A stretch of DNA of 64,000 bases from Pisaster brevispinus (lineage: Eukaryota; Echinodermata; Asteroidea; Forcipulatida; Asteriidae). Location of the stretch: positions 24,126,527 through 24,190,526 of the forward strand of contig JAMKCF010000004.1 in NCBI GenBank assembly GCA_023634235.1, in the 5' to 3' direction. Positions within the stretch are counted from its first letter, which is position 1. Each line of letters opens with the position of its first letter. The position numbers and the translations under genes were made by a program. The notes under the pieces were generated by a model, which saw only the letters and a program-made list of their open reading frames with translations, had not been told where the DNA came from and did no database searches. This document shows positions 11,184-22,947 of this stretch, piece after piece.

Positions 11184-11376
11184 TACCATGCCCGATTTTT
11201 TTTTTTGGGGGGGCCACAGTGTACCCCCAATTAAATTAAAGTTTTTATTCTTAAACACACTATTTCCTCTTGTACAGAAGTACAACTTCCCCTTATTCTT
11301 CAAAAGAATTTGTGAGATTCACGCAATGACGACACAAGGGGGGGGGGGGAATAACACCATGCCCCATATCGAGCAC
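11184..11376 (-). repeat. Interspersed repeat family, copy 2 (inverted)
   Basis: Reverse orientation of the same family: CATGCCCCATATCGAGCAC at 11358-11376 is the inverse of the family start, and TACCATGCCCGAT at about 11184 is the inverse of its end. The G run lies on the plus strand near 11340 (C run of the repeat). Confidence 0.75.
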
Positions 11377-12033
11377 ATGAGAAGAAGCCTCATTGCCTTT
11401 CTCGATATCGTACGGCACTGTCAACCAGTGCACGTTTCGTGGACTCATCTACTCCATGTGAAACCCCTAACCGGCAGGGGTACAATTTTATAAAAACGTG
11501 GCTTCGGCGTCATGGAATTCCTACGTTTTATTTGTTGGGTTTCTGCTCCCTAACTGAATATGTCATAAACTAGTTCGCTCCAGTCAGAGGTTTTGGATGA
11601 AAATTTGTCAAGAAAAGAAGAAGAAGAAAGTGTAACTAGTACGTGTTTTCTGTCTGTCTGTCTCTCTTTCCATTTCTACCCACTTGGCTGCTTTGGTTAC
11701 ACCAGTTTAGCTGTTGATGTGTGTTGTTTTGACATTTAGCTTTCGAGAACAACTCTGCTAGGGTCGAAACGTCAAGGCTATTAACTATTTAAAAACATTA
11801 ATTTATACCATGGACCATCTTGGTTAGTGAGCAGGTTTGCAACAGCTAATTATGTTTTCTCAGTCTGATTTGAATAACAAATAAGCGGAAGCCAATAGAC
11901 TTTAACCGATAAAGTTATATCAGGCAGGTTTCTGTGACTATATTTTCCATAGTAATCAACAAAATTTGACTTATTTTTAATAAGTCGTATGAGTCATTGC
12001 CGTGGACTTGGTATTTTCAAGTCAAAATGACAA
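11377..12033. other. Intergenic, possible transposon debris
   Basis: Contains a (GTCT)n stretch near 11655 and the motif AGGGTCGAAACGTCA near 11762, a type seen in repeated DNA of many invertebrates. No gene or complete element can be supported. Confidence 0.45.
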
Positions 12034-12271
12034 ATGAGATTTAACAGTGTATGTAAGACAATTGCGGTATAATTAGTAGAAACATTTGCTCAAAAGACGT
12101 TTGTTTTCACATAAAGCACTGTCCTGGAATTTCAGTTTGTCTCAATACTCAATCTTTCAATGAGATTTAGCAGTGTATATAAGACAATTGCGGTATAATT
12201 AGTAGAAACATTTGCTCAAAAGACGCTTGTTTTCACATAAAGCACTGTCCTGGAATTTTAGTTTGTCTCAA
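12034..12271. repeat. 126-bp tandem duplication
   Basis: 12034-12145 and 12160-12271 are near-identical (a few substitutions, no net indel) at an offset of 126 bp. Both contain AAGACAATTGCGGTATAATT. No ORF. Confidence 0.9.
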
Positions 12272-12295
12272 GTAGTTCTGCTTTATAGAGCATTT

Positions 12296-12453
12296 GGTGC
12301 TGGATATGGGGCATGGTTTTTCCTTCTCTATTGTGTCTTCTTTGTGTGCTTGGAATCTCCGGAATTGTTTGGAGGATTTTAGTAGAAAATAGTGTGTTAA
12401 TGTTTGGGAGCATTGAGGGGGGATACCATCTGCCCAATATCGGACACGGTATT
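12296..12453 (+). repeat. Interspersed repeat family, copy 3
   Basis: Starts GGTGCTGGATATGGGGCATG, has the TGTGCTTGGAATCTC core, and ends CAATATCGGACACGGTAT. It is preceded by CATTT, as is copy 5. Confidence 0.75.
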
Positions 12454-12496
12454 ATAGAGATAACCTGCAGAAGAGCAGGCTCCAGTATAACGGCTC

Positions 12497-12568
12497 TGCT
12501 TACCGTGGAATTCTGCGCTTACGGCCAACATATATGTTGGCCGTAAGCGCAGAATTCCACGGTAAGCA
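12497..12568. repeat. 72-bp perfect palindrome
   Basis: Two 36-base arms are exact reverse complements with no spacer; the centre lies between 12532 and 12533 (CATA|TATG). The right arm runs into GAATTGGGCACTGG (about 12577-12590), resembling the right end of the foldback element at 6577-7011, so this is probably a foldback-element relic. Confidence 0.95.
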
Positions 12569-12744
12569 CAGATTTCGAATTGGGCACTGGTGTTTGATGC
12601 TTGGTAAAACTGCTACTGCCTCATTTTTGTGATTGGTAGTTAGCAAGTTGACTGGGGAAAAAATAGCGATGAAGTGACTGAGAACTTGCAATTTAATTCT
12701 TGTATATACCCGTAACCTATCGACCAATGGTTAAAATAGTTGTT

Positions 12745-12914
12745 GGTGCTCGATATGGGGCATGTTGAACCACCTTTTGTTTCTTTGTTGTGTGCTTGGA
12801 ATCTCAGAACTTGTAAAGAGGATTTCAGGGGTACTTCAATCTGTACAGGAGGAAAAATGAGTGTTAAAGTATGGGAAATTGGGGGTACACTCTGCCCAAT
12901 ATTGGGCATGGTAT
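12745..12914 (+). repeat. Interspersed repeat family, copy 4
   Basis: Starts GGTGCTCGATATGGGGCATG and ends CAATATTGGGCATGGTATA. This copy shows the direct terminal similarity most clearly and lacks the long G run. Confidence 0.75.
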
Positions 12915-13239
12915 AGCTAAAATGGCTCGTATACATTACACAACGTTATTTCTTCCCCCAATGAGACTTTAAGTGTACATTACAGGCCATTGATTAACCG
13001 GTTTTTGTTTAATTTGAGACGTATTTCCAGATGCTTCATATCCTTTTAAAGTTGAACTGATAATGTGTAGAGTCTCCATGCAAGGCTGTTCTTGATGCTC
13101 ATTTCAGTTCCCGAACGTCGCGGTCATGCTTGAGGCAATGACTTTGGCTATTATGGCTACATCACAACGTCTACAAACCACACCGGGGCACAGAACGACT
13201 TCAAGCGGCAGTCAAAGAAGCTGGAGTTTGACGTGTCTT
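12915..13239. other. Downstream flank of GPCR gene A
   Basis: Region 3' of gene A on the minus strand. No AATAAA in minus-strand orientation was seen close to the stop. No other gene recognised. Confidence 0.5.
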
Positions 13240-14597
13240 TTAGGTTACCTTAGCTGTTATGACAGTGTCCATTGTCATAGAAAGCCCCGGATGTCTGACT
13301 GACGTACCAACATCGACTGAATTCACTCTCTTGCACAACGCCTCTCGAATACCCTTCCGGAATGGCTTGTTCAACAGCGTGTAGAGTATCGGGTTCACGC
13401 AGGAGTTACCCACTGATAGCATGACTGAGATGTGGCGAAATGGAGACGAGAAGTCCACATACACGCCGAAGTTGTAGACGAGGAACATGAGCTGGACTGG
13501 AGCCCAGCAGACGGCGAAGGTGATGACGAAGGTCAGGAGGGTCTTGATCAGGGTTTGGGACGCCCGGAGCTGCCACATCTTACGCTGATCGGCTGGGTTT
13601 AGGGTTGATGAAGCTGCAAAGGAGAACAGACATTGATTGTTACGAACTTGGTATGCAATGATCAGAAGAGAAAAGACGACCAAAGCTAATAGTACTCGTG
13701 TTCAAAGCATTACGGGGAATTTAATAAAATATAGTGCACCACCAAGAATTTGCCCGATAGAGTCTATGCTAATTTCCATTCAAGCAAAGTATGGCAGCTG
13801 ATCAGAAAAAATATAATATTTCCATTCTTGTACTTACAAAACCATTATCTTCAAAATAATTGGAACTTACCCATTCGACCTTTAAGGGTCTTCATTTGTC
13901 TCTTTAATGTTGATATGACTCGCCATTGTGCCCAAACCATCACAAAGAATGGACCAGGTAGCTGGACGATGAAAGTGTACAACCCCACAACCGCCTGGAC
14001 TTCCGGGCTTGGCCAGCCCAAAAATCGGCACCCGACGTTCTCCACTTCGTCGTACACGAACAGTATGAACGTTTTAGAAAGAGTGGCCAAAATCCAGCAA
14101 GCGGTGATCGCGAGGATTTTGTTTCGTCTAGTGAACACCACTTTGTACTTGAGTGGGTAGACGATGGCTACGAACCGCTCCAAGTTGACGGTGACCAGAC
14201 TGAACACCGACGTCAAGGCGCAGACCCAGAACAGGAACTTGCCGCTGGAGAGTCGGCACCACAGCTCGCTGAAGAACCCCGGGCTCGAGGAGGGGGCGGT
14301 TCCCGTGATAACGAGGAAATTTGGGATGACCAGGATACACACTATGAAGTCGACAATGGAGAGATGGATCAAGAAATCGCTGGTGTTCGAACGCAGAGAT
14401 GGCACGCGGAGGAGTACAAAGGTAACGAGGAAGTTACCAGCGATTCCAACCACGCAGATGATGATGTAGAGAATAATGACAAAGTCACTTCGGGCGAAGC
14501 TTTCCCAGCCACCAGTGTCTGCTTTCCCTTCAGTCATCTCCAGAGATCCATTTACAAAGCTGGTGTTACTGTCATTAGAAGATGTCAGAGGCTCCAT
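13240..14597 (-). CDS. Rhodopsin-class GPCR A, two exons
   Basis: Predicted 366-aa class A seven-helix receptor of the plasma membrane that would signal through G proteins; the peptide-receptor-like type is inferred and the ligand is unknown. Exon 1 is 13871-14597 (donor GTAAGT) and exon 2 is 13240-13613 (acceptor TTCTCCTTTGCAG). The phase-1 junction restores A-S-S-T-L. The extracellular N-terminus has three sequons (NDS, NTS, NGS). TM1 is about 38-63 with GN, TM2 about 72-93 with D83, TM3 about 115-137 followed by ERF at 140-142 in place of DRY, TM4 about 161-181, TM5 about 203-225, TM6 with CWAP at 278-281, and TM7 with NPILY at 316-320. C114 and C190 fit the usual TM3-ECL2 disulfide. I chose the ATG at 14597 because it directly precedes the sequon-rich N-terminus. 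The frame stays open upstream to 14765, but an acceptor-like TTTTTAG ending at 14713 suggests that part is 5' UTR or intron. Confidence 0.88.
13614..13870 (-). other. Intron of GPCR gene A
   Basis: 257-bp phase-1 GT-AG intron in the third intracellular loop, between TM5 and TM6. Donor TGG|GTAAGT and acceptor TTTGCAG|CTTC. The position and phase match gene B. Confidence 0.85.
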
Positions 14598-16054
14598 TAC
14601 GAGGTCAAAATAGAAACAGTAATAACAATAACTCAAACGGTCTCTTTTGAAGGACGCAGCGTGGCGTTGTAACGTAACTTTACTGAGGCAGGAGAATCTC
14701 CTTCCCGGTGAACTAAAAACCGAACATAGAAAACAAACAATGACATTTACATAGTGGAGATTCAATAATCCAAGATTTATTGTAAAACTAAATATTTAAA
14801 AATCATTTGAAAATTTGCGTGGATAGTAGGACCAATCAGGTTCGGTATCTCTAGGTTTCCGGCAGCAAAACCCCATAAATTGATTTTAAAAGCGTCTGCA
14901 CAATTTTGAAAAAAAAAACGTCTTGGTGGGAGGCAGGCGTACGAAGGTGTAAACCACCGAATTATTAAACGTGTTTATTTTATAAGAGTGTTGGCTCGAA
15001 GAGTAAAAAAGTATACATTTCAAGTATGTACAATAAATTACAAAATTACTTACGCTGCTCAACAAAAGTGACACGTGTTTCAATGAAATTATTACGGGAG
15101 GTTACATTTTTCAATACCGTTTGGCTTGCAGCGTTTATAATGTTTCCTATAAGTTTTATTCAGTTGGCAAATTTCTCGTTTTATTCAATAAAATAACTAG
15201 GTAACATGTGAGTATACGAGAACACAGAGTTGGCTTCAGCAAGAATTATTCAAGCAAATAATTGCACAGAGACGACGTGGAATCGTAATTCGTATAGCAA
15301 GTGTATTTGGATGTTTTTGCTCTCGCTCCAATGTATCAAGCGAATTGACTTTCATTTCTGAACAAATTGTCCCAAGGCCTTTAAAAACCCAACGTGTTTT
15401 GTCTAACGGGTCCAAAAAGTTTGAGTCGATAAGTCCCGGATGTTTGTATCTTTGAAAAAAGATGCTGTACCTCTTTTGGTAAACCGTATGTAAGTGCAAA
15501 CTAAAATATTCCACAAAATAAATCAAGAGCTGCAACGTATAAACATGTATTGTTAACAGGCAAATGATTGAAACATGCACCCTACGTCAATTTTCACCAT
15601 TCGTTTGCATTTTTTTTTTTTTATAAGTAAAATTTGTTTCACTAAATATTTTTGGGGACATTTTTCCCATCAAAAGAAAAAGACAAGAAATGGGTCAGCT
15701 AAATTTAAAAGGTTAGACGGGAACTACTATAATGCTGTTATAATGTAACCTGTACTTGAAACATGACAATTAACACATATCCTGTTTTCACTTAGATCAG
15801 AAAACGATGTATTTTTCTCATCATAAAATCATGATAGTCTAGACCTTGAGAGGTGATTCGGGTCTCAAACTGGGGCATCAATCACTTTGTTCAGCAGTTA
15901 CAGTGGCAGTCAGTAATTCAGTTTAGAGGGCCTATACCTAATGGAGTAAAATGAATATATATATTTTTCATTTGAGCTTGTGTCTGAAAACAAAAATGGA
16001 AATATAAATACATAAAAGCTTGGCACGGCAATAGCAGGCGGGAGTACCAGCTCC
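14598..16054. other. Upstream flank of GPCR gene A
   Basis: A possible 5' UTR acceptor (minus strand, AG at 14714-14713) lies 116 bp upstream of the start codon. The remaining AT-rich sequence shows no supported gene, promoter motif or element. Confidence 0.45.
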
Positions 16055-16776
16055 ATAGTTTTCCTATACTGTTTTCAAAGAGCAAACCTGTGATGGCCCT
16101 AATATTGCCAAATAGCTTACACATGGCTTACTCTTACGTGTGCCAAATTCAATGCGTTTTCATAGCAAACTCGCCCCAAACTAAGGCTAAAAAGCCACTC
16201 TTGGTAAGGGTCTACGCGAAGAAAACATTTACTATGAAATATGAAAACAACTCAGGGGAGCTGAAGGTATATTAATATAAGAAAATGATATTCCTCACTA
16301 AACCTTACTAAAAACCCTCACTAAAAACATTATAGATTGTAGGACAGAGGGGAAACATGCACCAGGCAAGAAGTTCCAAAGAGATGCAGCACGTGGATTA
16401 AAGCTGTTTGAATGGCTCTTTTATCTGCCTCACTACACGCTTACACAATGCACAGGATACGGGCTGAGATTCTCGTGACTCCTAGCTATAGCTTACGCTA
16501 CCCGAACACAAATTATGTTGATGTATTAAGTTTGCCAAACACTGACATTTACGATAAATTTTTCATGTGGAATGAAAAACAAAATTCATTTCATGACACT
16601 TGACTGCATTTCTTTTTCTTAACATATCTTCAAACTACATTTCTAACCAATTATCTCAATATTGTCAAAAAATGTGATATTTGAATGAAATTAGCAATCC
16701 AAATGCAATCTCTGCGAACAAGCAAATGGTCCTTTGGGATGGTTAATGCTGAAAAAAACTTAAAAATTTAATTAAA
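16055..16776. repeat. Long direct repeat, left copy (722 bp)
   Basis: Matches 18310-19031 at a constant offset of 2255 bp from ATAGTTTTCCTATACTG to AATTTAATTAAA, with only a few substitutions seen and no net indel. The two copies are therefore recent. The ends are not TG...CA, no primer-binding site is evident, and no gene is recognised in the repeat. Confidence 0.95.
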
Positions 16777-18309
16777 GTTGTTTTTGTCTCCCGCCTTTCA
16801 CAGTTGACCTGTTAACGCTAAATACGTGATAGTGGTTCTTACCGTCAATCGAAACGTTGGCCTGAAGACTTTTGTTCCATGCACCCGTTTATTATTTTTT
16901 GATTATAATGATGAAACAAAAATGTAATAGCAATACCATTTGTCGTTGTTGTTGTTGTTGTTGCTGTTACTGTTGTTGCTGTTGCTGTTAATTTGTTCGT
17001 TTGTTTTGTTGGGTTGTTTTTTGTTTGTTTGGGGTTTGGGGTCAGGAGCTATTTTATTGCTTACATCCTTCTGCTAATGGGAAAAAGTACTTTGTGCGCA
17101 TGGAATGGCGTACCCTCTTCTTCCTGGCACTCAGCGATCTGCATTTAATGATGACATTATTCAAATGATGATTTTTGCTAACGGGACGAAGATAATATCT
17201 AGAGCCTATTAACGTCTCTTGAACATTGTTTCTACTGCAATTGTGATTCATCGCAATATTAATGTCTACTCGTAAATTATACCTGTAACCAGCATAGGGC
17301 GGCCCTGGGACTATACAGAATTAAGTACGGGGGGGGGGGGGAAGCCATTAAACCCACTACTGACATAACACATTGCCGTATTATGACGACGTTTTTACAT
17401 TGTGGAACAGGGCAATTACTGCTGACGATTGGGCCTTTAAATTTGCACCGCCTACGTTGTTCCTGAAAATTTAGATTTTTTTTTTCAAACGAGTTTTGAA
17501 AGATAACCTTGTTGAATGGGTTATTTTGTTTTTCATGCTAAACCATCTCTCAATGTTCGAAGCCATGTTTTAACATTGGAAGAAATGAAGACACCTTTGC
17601 AAAATGCCACAGCCGTGCTGAATTTTAAAGCTACGCATAGTATTAAACATGAATATTAATTGAGTGACCTTCATGAAAAACTTAATCCAAAACGGAATCG
17701 TGACTTGACATCAAAACATCGAATGTATTGAACTAAGGCCTTGGGTGAAGTAGTGGCTATGGCTGCGTTTGTTGTTAAAGGGTGTTGGCACGGGCCTCCT
17801 TTTCGCGAATGCTTGTTCTTGGGACGTTCAAGCCGCAACAACAGTCGCCAATTCTGACAGGATTTGAGTCTAGCGTGCATGAAGCAACTTCTAAAAAAAC
17901 AAACCTAAGTGCGCTATTCTGAATTTGAATTGTATTTTATTTTATGTTAATTCAATTTACTCTTTCAGAGCGCTGCATTGAAAATGACAAACGATTAAAC
18001 CAACGAATTTGTCTCTACAAGGGATGTTTTTGAAGCTATTTTCCTTGACTTTAATATTATTTCAGCCAAATTTATTTCTCTGGAGGATCAGTTAAGTGGT
18101 GTAGACCTTTTTAAAATTTTATTTAATTTATTTTGTGTGTGTGGTAAGCTTTCGTATTGCAATAAATTGCAACCAATGAATCTAATTGCCATAACTATCC
18201 ATCGTGCCCATTGTGTCTGGAAAGTAAATCTCACATGGAAAGTGTTGTAGCAACATTATGATCACAAGTGGGTCAGATGGCACACACTTAGAGTTATGTC
18301 ATGAGAAAG
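16777..18309. other. Unique segment between the 722-bp repeats
   Basis: 1533 bp with no recognisable gag, pol or other coding sequence. It holds a (GTT)n tract at 16944-16990 and a G run at about 17330-17341. GAGAAAGA directly precedes the right repeat and could be a weak polypurine tract if this were a non-autonomous LTR element. Confidence 0.5.
16944..16990. repeat. Imperfect (GTT)n microsatellite
   Basis: GTT units with interspersed GCT and ACT variants. Confidence 0.9.
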
Positions 18310-19031
18310 ATAGTTTTCCTATACTGTTTTCAAAGAGCAAACCTGTGATGGCCCTAATATTGCCAAATAGCTTACACATGGCTTACTCTTACGTGTGCCA
18401 AATTCAATGCGTTTTCATAGCAAACTCGCCCCAAACTAAGGCTAAAAAGCCACTCTTGGTAAGGGTCTACGCGAAGAAAACATTTACTATGAAATATGAA
18501 AACAACTCAGGGGAGCTGAAGGTATATTAATATAAGAAAATGATATTCCTCACTAAACCTTACTAAAAACCCTCACTAAAAACATTATAGATTGTAGGAC
18601 AGAGGGGAAACATGCACCAGGCAAGAAGTTCCAAAGAGATGCAGCACGTGGATTAAAGCTGTTTGAATGGCTCTTTTATCTGCCTCACTACACGCTTACA
18701 CAATGCACAGGATACGGGCTGAGATTCTCGTGACTCCTAGCTATAGCTTACGCTACCCGAACACAAATTATGTTGATGTATTAAGTTTGCCAAACACTGA
18801 CATTTACGATAAATTTTTCATGTGGAATGAAAAACAAAATTCATTTCATGACACTTGACTGCATTTCTTTTTCTTAACATATCTTCAAACTACATTTCTA
18901 ACCAATTATCTCAATATTGTCAAAAAATGTGATATTGGAATGAAATTAGCAATCCAAATGCAATCTCTGCGAACAAGCAAATGGTCCTTTGGGATGGTTA
19001 ATGCTGAAAAAAACTTTAAAATTTAATTAAA
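18310..19031. repeat. Long direct repeat, right copy (722 bp)
   Basis: Second copy of 16055-16776, in the same orientation. The flanks differ on both sides (ATTATCG follows here, GTTGTTT follows the left copy). Confidence 0.95.
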
Positions 19032-20766
19032 ATTATCGTAAAGGAATTGCAAGTTACCTTTTTTAGTGGCTCCACGTGTAAAGAGAGAATGTTAAACGCA
19101 GAAGAGTCGAGATGCGGTATTCCGTTAAAAAAACCCGACCGGGTCCAAACAGCTTGGCGACCGCGGCTAAACTTCGGTATTTTGAGGAACGGCTTCACGT
19201 TCACGGAAACGTGTCCAGCCGCTTCTGACTATACCTCTCTGCACTAGACTGTTTCCACTTGCCAAAAGCCGAAAAACAAAAACACTGCACCACGCTCGTG
19301 CAATTTCCACTCAGCAATTTCTCCCCCGAAGCACACTTGATTCGTCGTTAAGTTAACGTGAATACTGAACACCTTAACAGAGACATTAACCAGCCAGCCA
19401 CTTCATAAATATGGCCGAAAGTGGTTTTCATGAGAGAATGGAGTTATCATATACGGTAGTAAGAGGTAAAGGGAGATCAAAGTTGAGCATGCGCACGGTT
19501 CTTTTACCCTTATTGGATTGATTTGCTGAGAGGTAATCGGTCAGAATTTTCTCAATATGGAGATTACTTGTTCCTTGCATAAACATACAAAACCAGACAT
19601 TCCTCTTTCTCTCACGGTTTTTGTTAACTTTTTTTTTGGTATATAAATGTTCCAGTTCGTGCTCCTTTTATTTAGGAAAAACAAATGGTTTGATGTAAGA
19701 CTTGGGCAAAACAGAATAATAATAAACAAAATGCGGCTGCCACTGCAAGCTAAATATGAACATATTATAAACTGAAATTAAGTATTTTTAGTCTTTTTGG
19801 GCTGTTTCCACCTGTCAAATAAACATGAACTAATTTTGTTTGTGGATTTATAAGTTTATAATGTTATGTTTATATACAAGTGTTAATAATATGCATTTGT
19901 ATTAGATTTGAATTTTTACTGAACACCGAGAAGAACATTTTCACTTTAACCAATTTCTAAAATATGACTATAATGAACTGATTTGAAATTAAATCAATGT
20001 TAATTTCTAGGAACTTTTTGCAAGACGAATGATCATAATTATATATATAGATAGGTAGATAGATACTCCCCCCCCAAAAAAAAATCCCTGTCCTCGCAGC
20101 TGAAAGGCTGAATTTCATCAGTTTTACATTTTAAATCATAAAAAATTGACGTTTGAAAAGGGGAGGAATAAAGACATAAAAAAATTGCCCATCTACATAA
20201 TTGGACCATTTTGGTACCTCTTGATCCTGCAATTTTGTAATGAGATTTCATAATTAGTTTCTCAAGTTCTTGTGGTGAATTACGTGGCAAAAAAGAGAGA
20301 GAAAGAGAGAGGGAGGGGGAGAGAGAGGAAAAAAACAATTACTGAAACACTCAGAACAAAGCAGGGACTTCGGCTCAGGACGTAGGCACAGCTAGACACA
20401 GCTGATCCCTTCGTTCTTTAAGGGTTTTAAGGTTAAGGATTACAAGTGTTTCTTAGGTAGTGCAATCTCTGCCCAGGATAATTTTACACATTAGTGGATA
20501 ATCGTTATTCTGGAAGGTCAAGGCTCAGAGTCCCGTCTATAGCGTGACATGTCCTTCATTAGTTAATAATAATGTTTGTCTCCGCCCACAAAGTGAACTA
20601 ATGTTTTTTTAACACCTGTGTGGGCGTGTGTGAGCTGACACTATGCCACTGCACGGCCCTTAAAACAGTGACCCATTGCCTACCCACAAGGTTGTCTTTC
20701 GTTAAACTTGTACCCAAGAGATGGAATTATTTAGAAATGGAACAACAGAGGTACACTTGGTCATTT
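19032..20766. other. Intergenic; small ORF candidate and low-complexity tracts
   Basis: 19050-19260 is noticeably richer in CpG than its surroundings. A short ORF is listed separately at 19411. A GA-rich tract lies at 20293-20336 and a TAGA tract near 20047. No established gene recognised. Confidence 0.45.
19411..19521 (+). CDS. Small ORF, possible first exon (speculative)
   Basis: ATG in a favourable context (AAATATGG), then 36 codons beginning MAESGFHERME, to a TGA at 19519-19521. Donor-like GGTAGTAAG and AGAGGTAAAG sequences occur inside the frame near 19456-19470, so it could be a first coding exon of a longer gene. An NRF1-like GCATGCGCA lies at about 19488. No homology is recognised and chance is a fair explanation. 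Confidence 0.2.
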   Translation: MAESGFHERMELSYTVVRGKGRSKLSMRTVLLPLLD

Positions 20767-20938
20767 GGTGCTTGATACGGGGCATGGTGTACCCCCTATT
20801 GTACCGTCATTGCGCGCTTGGAATCTCAGGAATTCTTTAGAGGATTTTAAAGGGGGGGGGGTACTTCGGTACAAGAGAAAAACAGTGAGTAAAAGTATGG
20901 GGACATTGCGGGACACCCTCCGCCTCATAGTATAGTAA
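20767..20938 (+). repeat. Interspersed repeat family, copy 5
   Basis: Starts GGTGCTTGATACGGGGCATG and contains GCGCTTGGAATCTCAGGAAT and a G run at about 20851-20860. The right end is eroded. Confidence 0.7.
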
Positions 20939-22947
20939 AACATTGGCAAGACCCCATAAACCGCATGCAGTGAGCATGTCTACCATGATCAAAAAGTGAC
21001 TAATGTGTTTTGACAACCCGAAGTCGCGCTCGATGTTATGAGTATAAAACAAATTAAAAAACAAACAAACTAGAGTTTGAGTTAGTTACCGAATTTCAAT
21101 CCACTGATCCTTTTGAATCTGTCCATTCGATTGCACCATTAAAGAAAAACCAGCAATCTAATAAACGATCTCGAATTCTGTTTTTGGAAGACTCAATTCC
21201 CATGGAAATTAAATGAAATCCAGTTGCTTACCCCAATTTGGTAGGCTACCAGACAAAAAGAACAATAAGCAATACAAAAACAGACACAATATAAACAGCC
21301 TGCTGATTGTGAAATAATTTTATTGTACTCAATTTTAATGTGATATGCAACAAGAATACATTTTTTAAAACTGACATTGCAATTGAAACAGGGGATACTG
21401 TAGTTAGCTGGTTGCCCCATTTACGTAATAGGATTTTGATAAAGATGTTGTAAACCATCAGTTAACATGTTTTATGGTTTTGTCTCGTTCCCGTTCCAAG
21501 CAGTTACTTTCCATGTTTTTTATGCTGTGACTAAATCGAGCAGCTCAGCAATCTGTATACGAGGTTGAAAACTGGAACATACCCAAAGTACGATGCCGAG
21601 TTTAATGAATGTCAACTCGCATAGACCTTTTTTTTACTTATTATTTTTTATTATTATATCTTGTTATACAATTAACCACCATTTGGTATGGAAGGCCTTG
21701 AGTAGCTAAAAATGTATTTATCAACAAATAACAACCTTTTATTATGAAGTATCACTTGAACTTTTTTATAGTATTTTATTCATCACTTACATCGGTAATA
21801 GTTTGAGAACATAAATGTTCTAAAAATAAACTGTTATACTATTGCAGCGAAGGCTGCCCGCACAATTGCCAACCGCAACACGTGTGGCGATTATGTTGCA
21901 AAAAGAAAAAGTCTATTACCATGACAACAAGAAATCTAGTCTTATTTCAAGGCTCAACCTTGTGAAATTAAAAATACTAAGGCAAAATTATCAAAGTTCC
22001 GATCTAATTTAGCGGCACTTTCTCGAGAGGCGATTGATCGTTCGGTGTGTTCGGGTGAATTCTCCGGAACCAGTTACCACAGCCCATAAAATCCTTCAAT
22101 TTGATGCCTTTAAGCAAAATCTCAGAACCCGTATGTTCTACAATGTTCTCTATGCTGTTGTTGTTCATGTGTATATATAATTATTTGACTTCTTGTTTTT
22201 ATTTATTATATTATGCTATGTTTATGAAGCACAATGATCATCCCTGAAAATGTTCTAGATAAGAGCACTTATTACTATATAGTAGTATAGGCTATTATTA
22301 TTATTCAATACGTGGTTTGTTTCTTAGTCATCCCTTGAAGACGCAATCAATCCATAGTTCCACACGAATAAAATGCGCCACCAAGAGTGTGCCCCGAGGA
22401 GGTTGCTTCCAAAGATGAAGACAGTCGACGTTTAGAAAGGATTCACATTTAAGATGGGGAAAAAGTGAGCCTTTGACGTGAAACTTGTATAAAGCTGAAC
22501 GAAATTTTGCTCCATAGAGTACCATCAAGAAAAAACCACTGTACGGATAGTCTTTATGTTCTTCGAGCCCTGTCTTTGGTTAAAATACATTTTTGGGGAG
22601 TACGTCTGATACGAACGATATCACCTTCGTTGATCAAAGAGAGGGCGGGCGAGTCCTGCATTACAATGCATGTACTATCATCCAGCAAACTTGCAACGGA
22701 GTACATCAAAACAACACAAATCAGGACCCAAAATCCTTTCAGGTTTCAACCTGATCCAAGTGTTTTTTTTATATTGTTTTTCAAGGTTTCTACATAATTT
22801 GAAGAACAAAAAAACAATTCTAAAAAGGTTGCAGTGAGTTCGATTAGAGTGTACAAGATTTCGCCGTTTTGTATATAGGTAGGCTACTTATACCAAAGCC
22901 GATGTCCAATCAGAAGCGAGGATTCGAGCAAGCTGGAGTATATCGAT
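20939..22947. other. Intergenic, possible LINE 3' fragment at about 21960-22300
   Basis: The stretch ending GAGCACTTATTACTATATAG and (ATT)n at about 22270-22300, with a preceding coding-like piece (FKQNLRTRMFYN) at about 22110, looks like an eroded LINE 3' end. This is tentative. The remainder is AT-rich and shows nothing else. Confidence 0.35.

Noticed and set aside
11735..11800. Hammerhead or Penelope-type end around AGGGTCGAAACGTCA
   Set aside because: No CTGATGA core and no reverse transcriptase or GIY-YIG remnant nearby; not enough to call an element.
14128..14672. Plus- and minus-strand ORFs overlapping GPCR A exon 1 in other frames
   Set aside because: Shadows of the receptor coding frame; same for those over gene B and its pseudogene.
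14598..14765. Longer N-terminus for GPCR A starting at 14765
   Set aside because: The extra 56 residues contain an acceptor-like TTTTTAG and no signal-peptide logic; the ATG at 14597 fits the class better.
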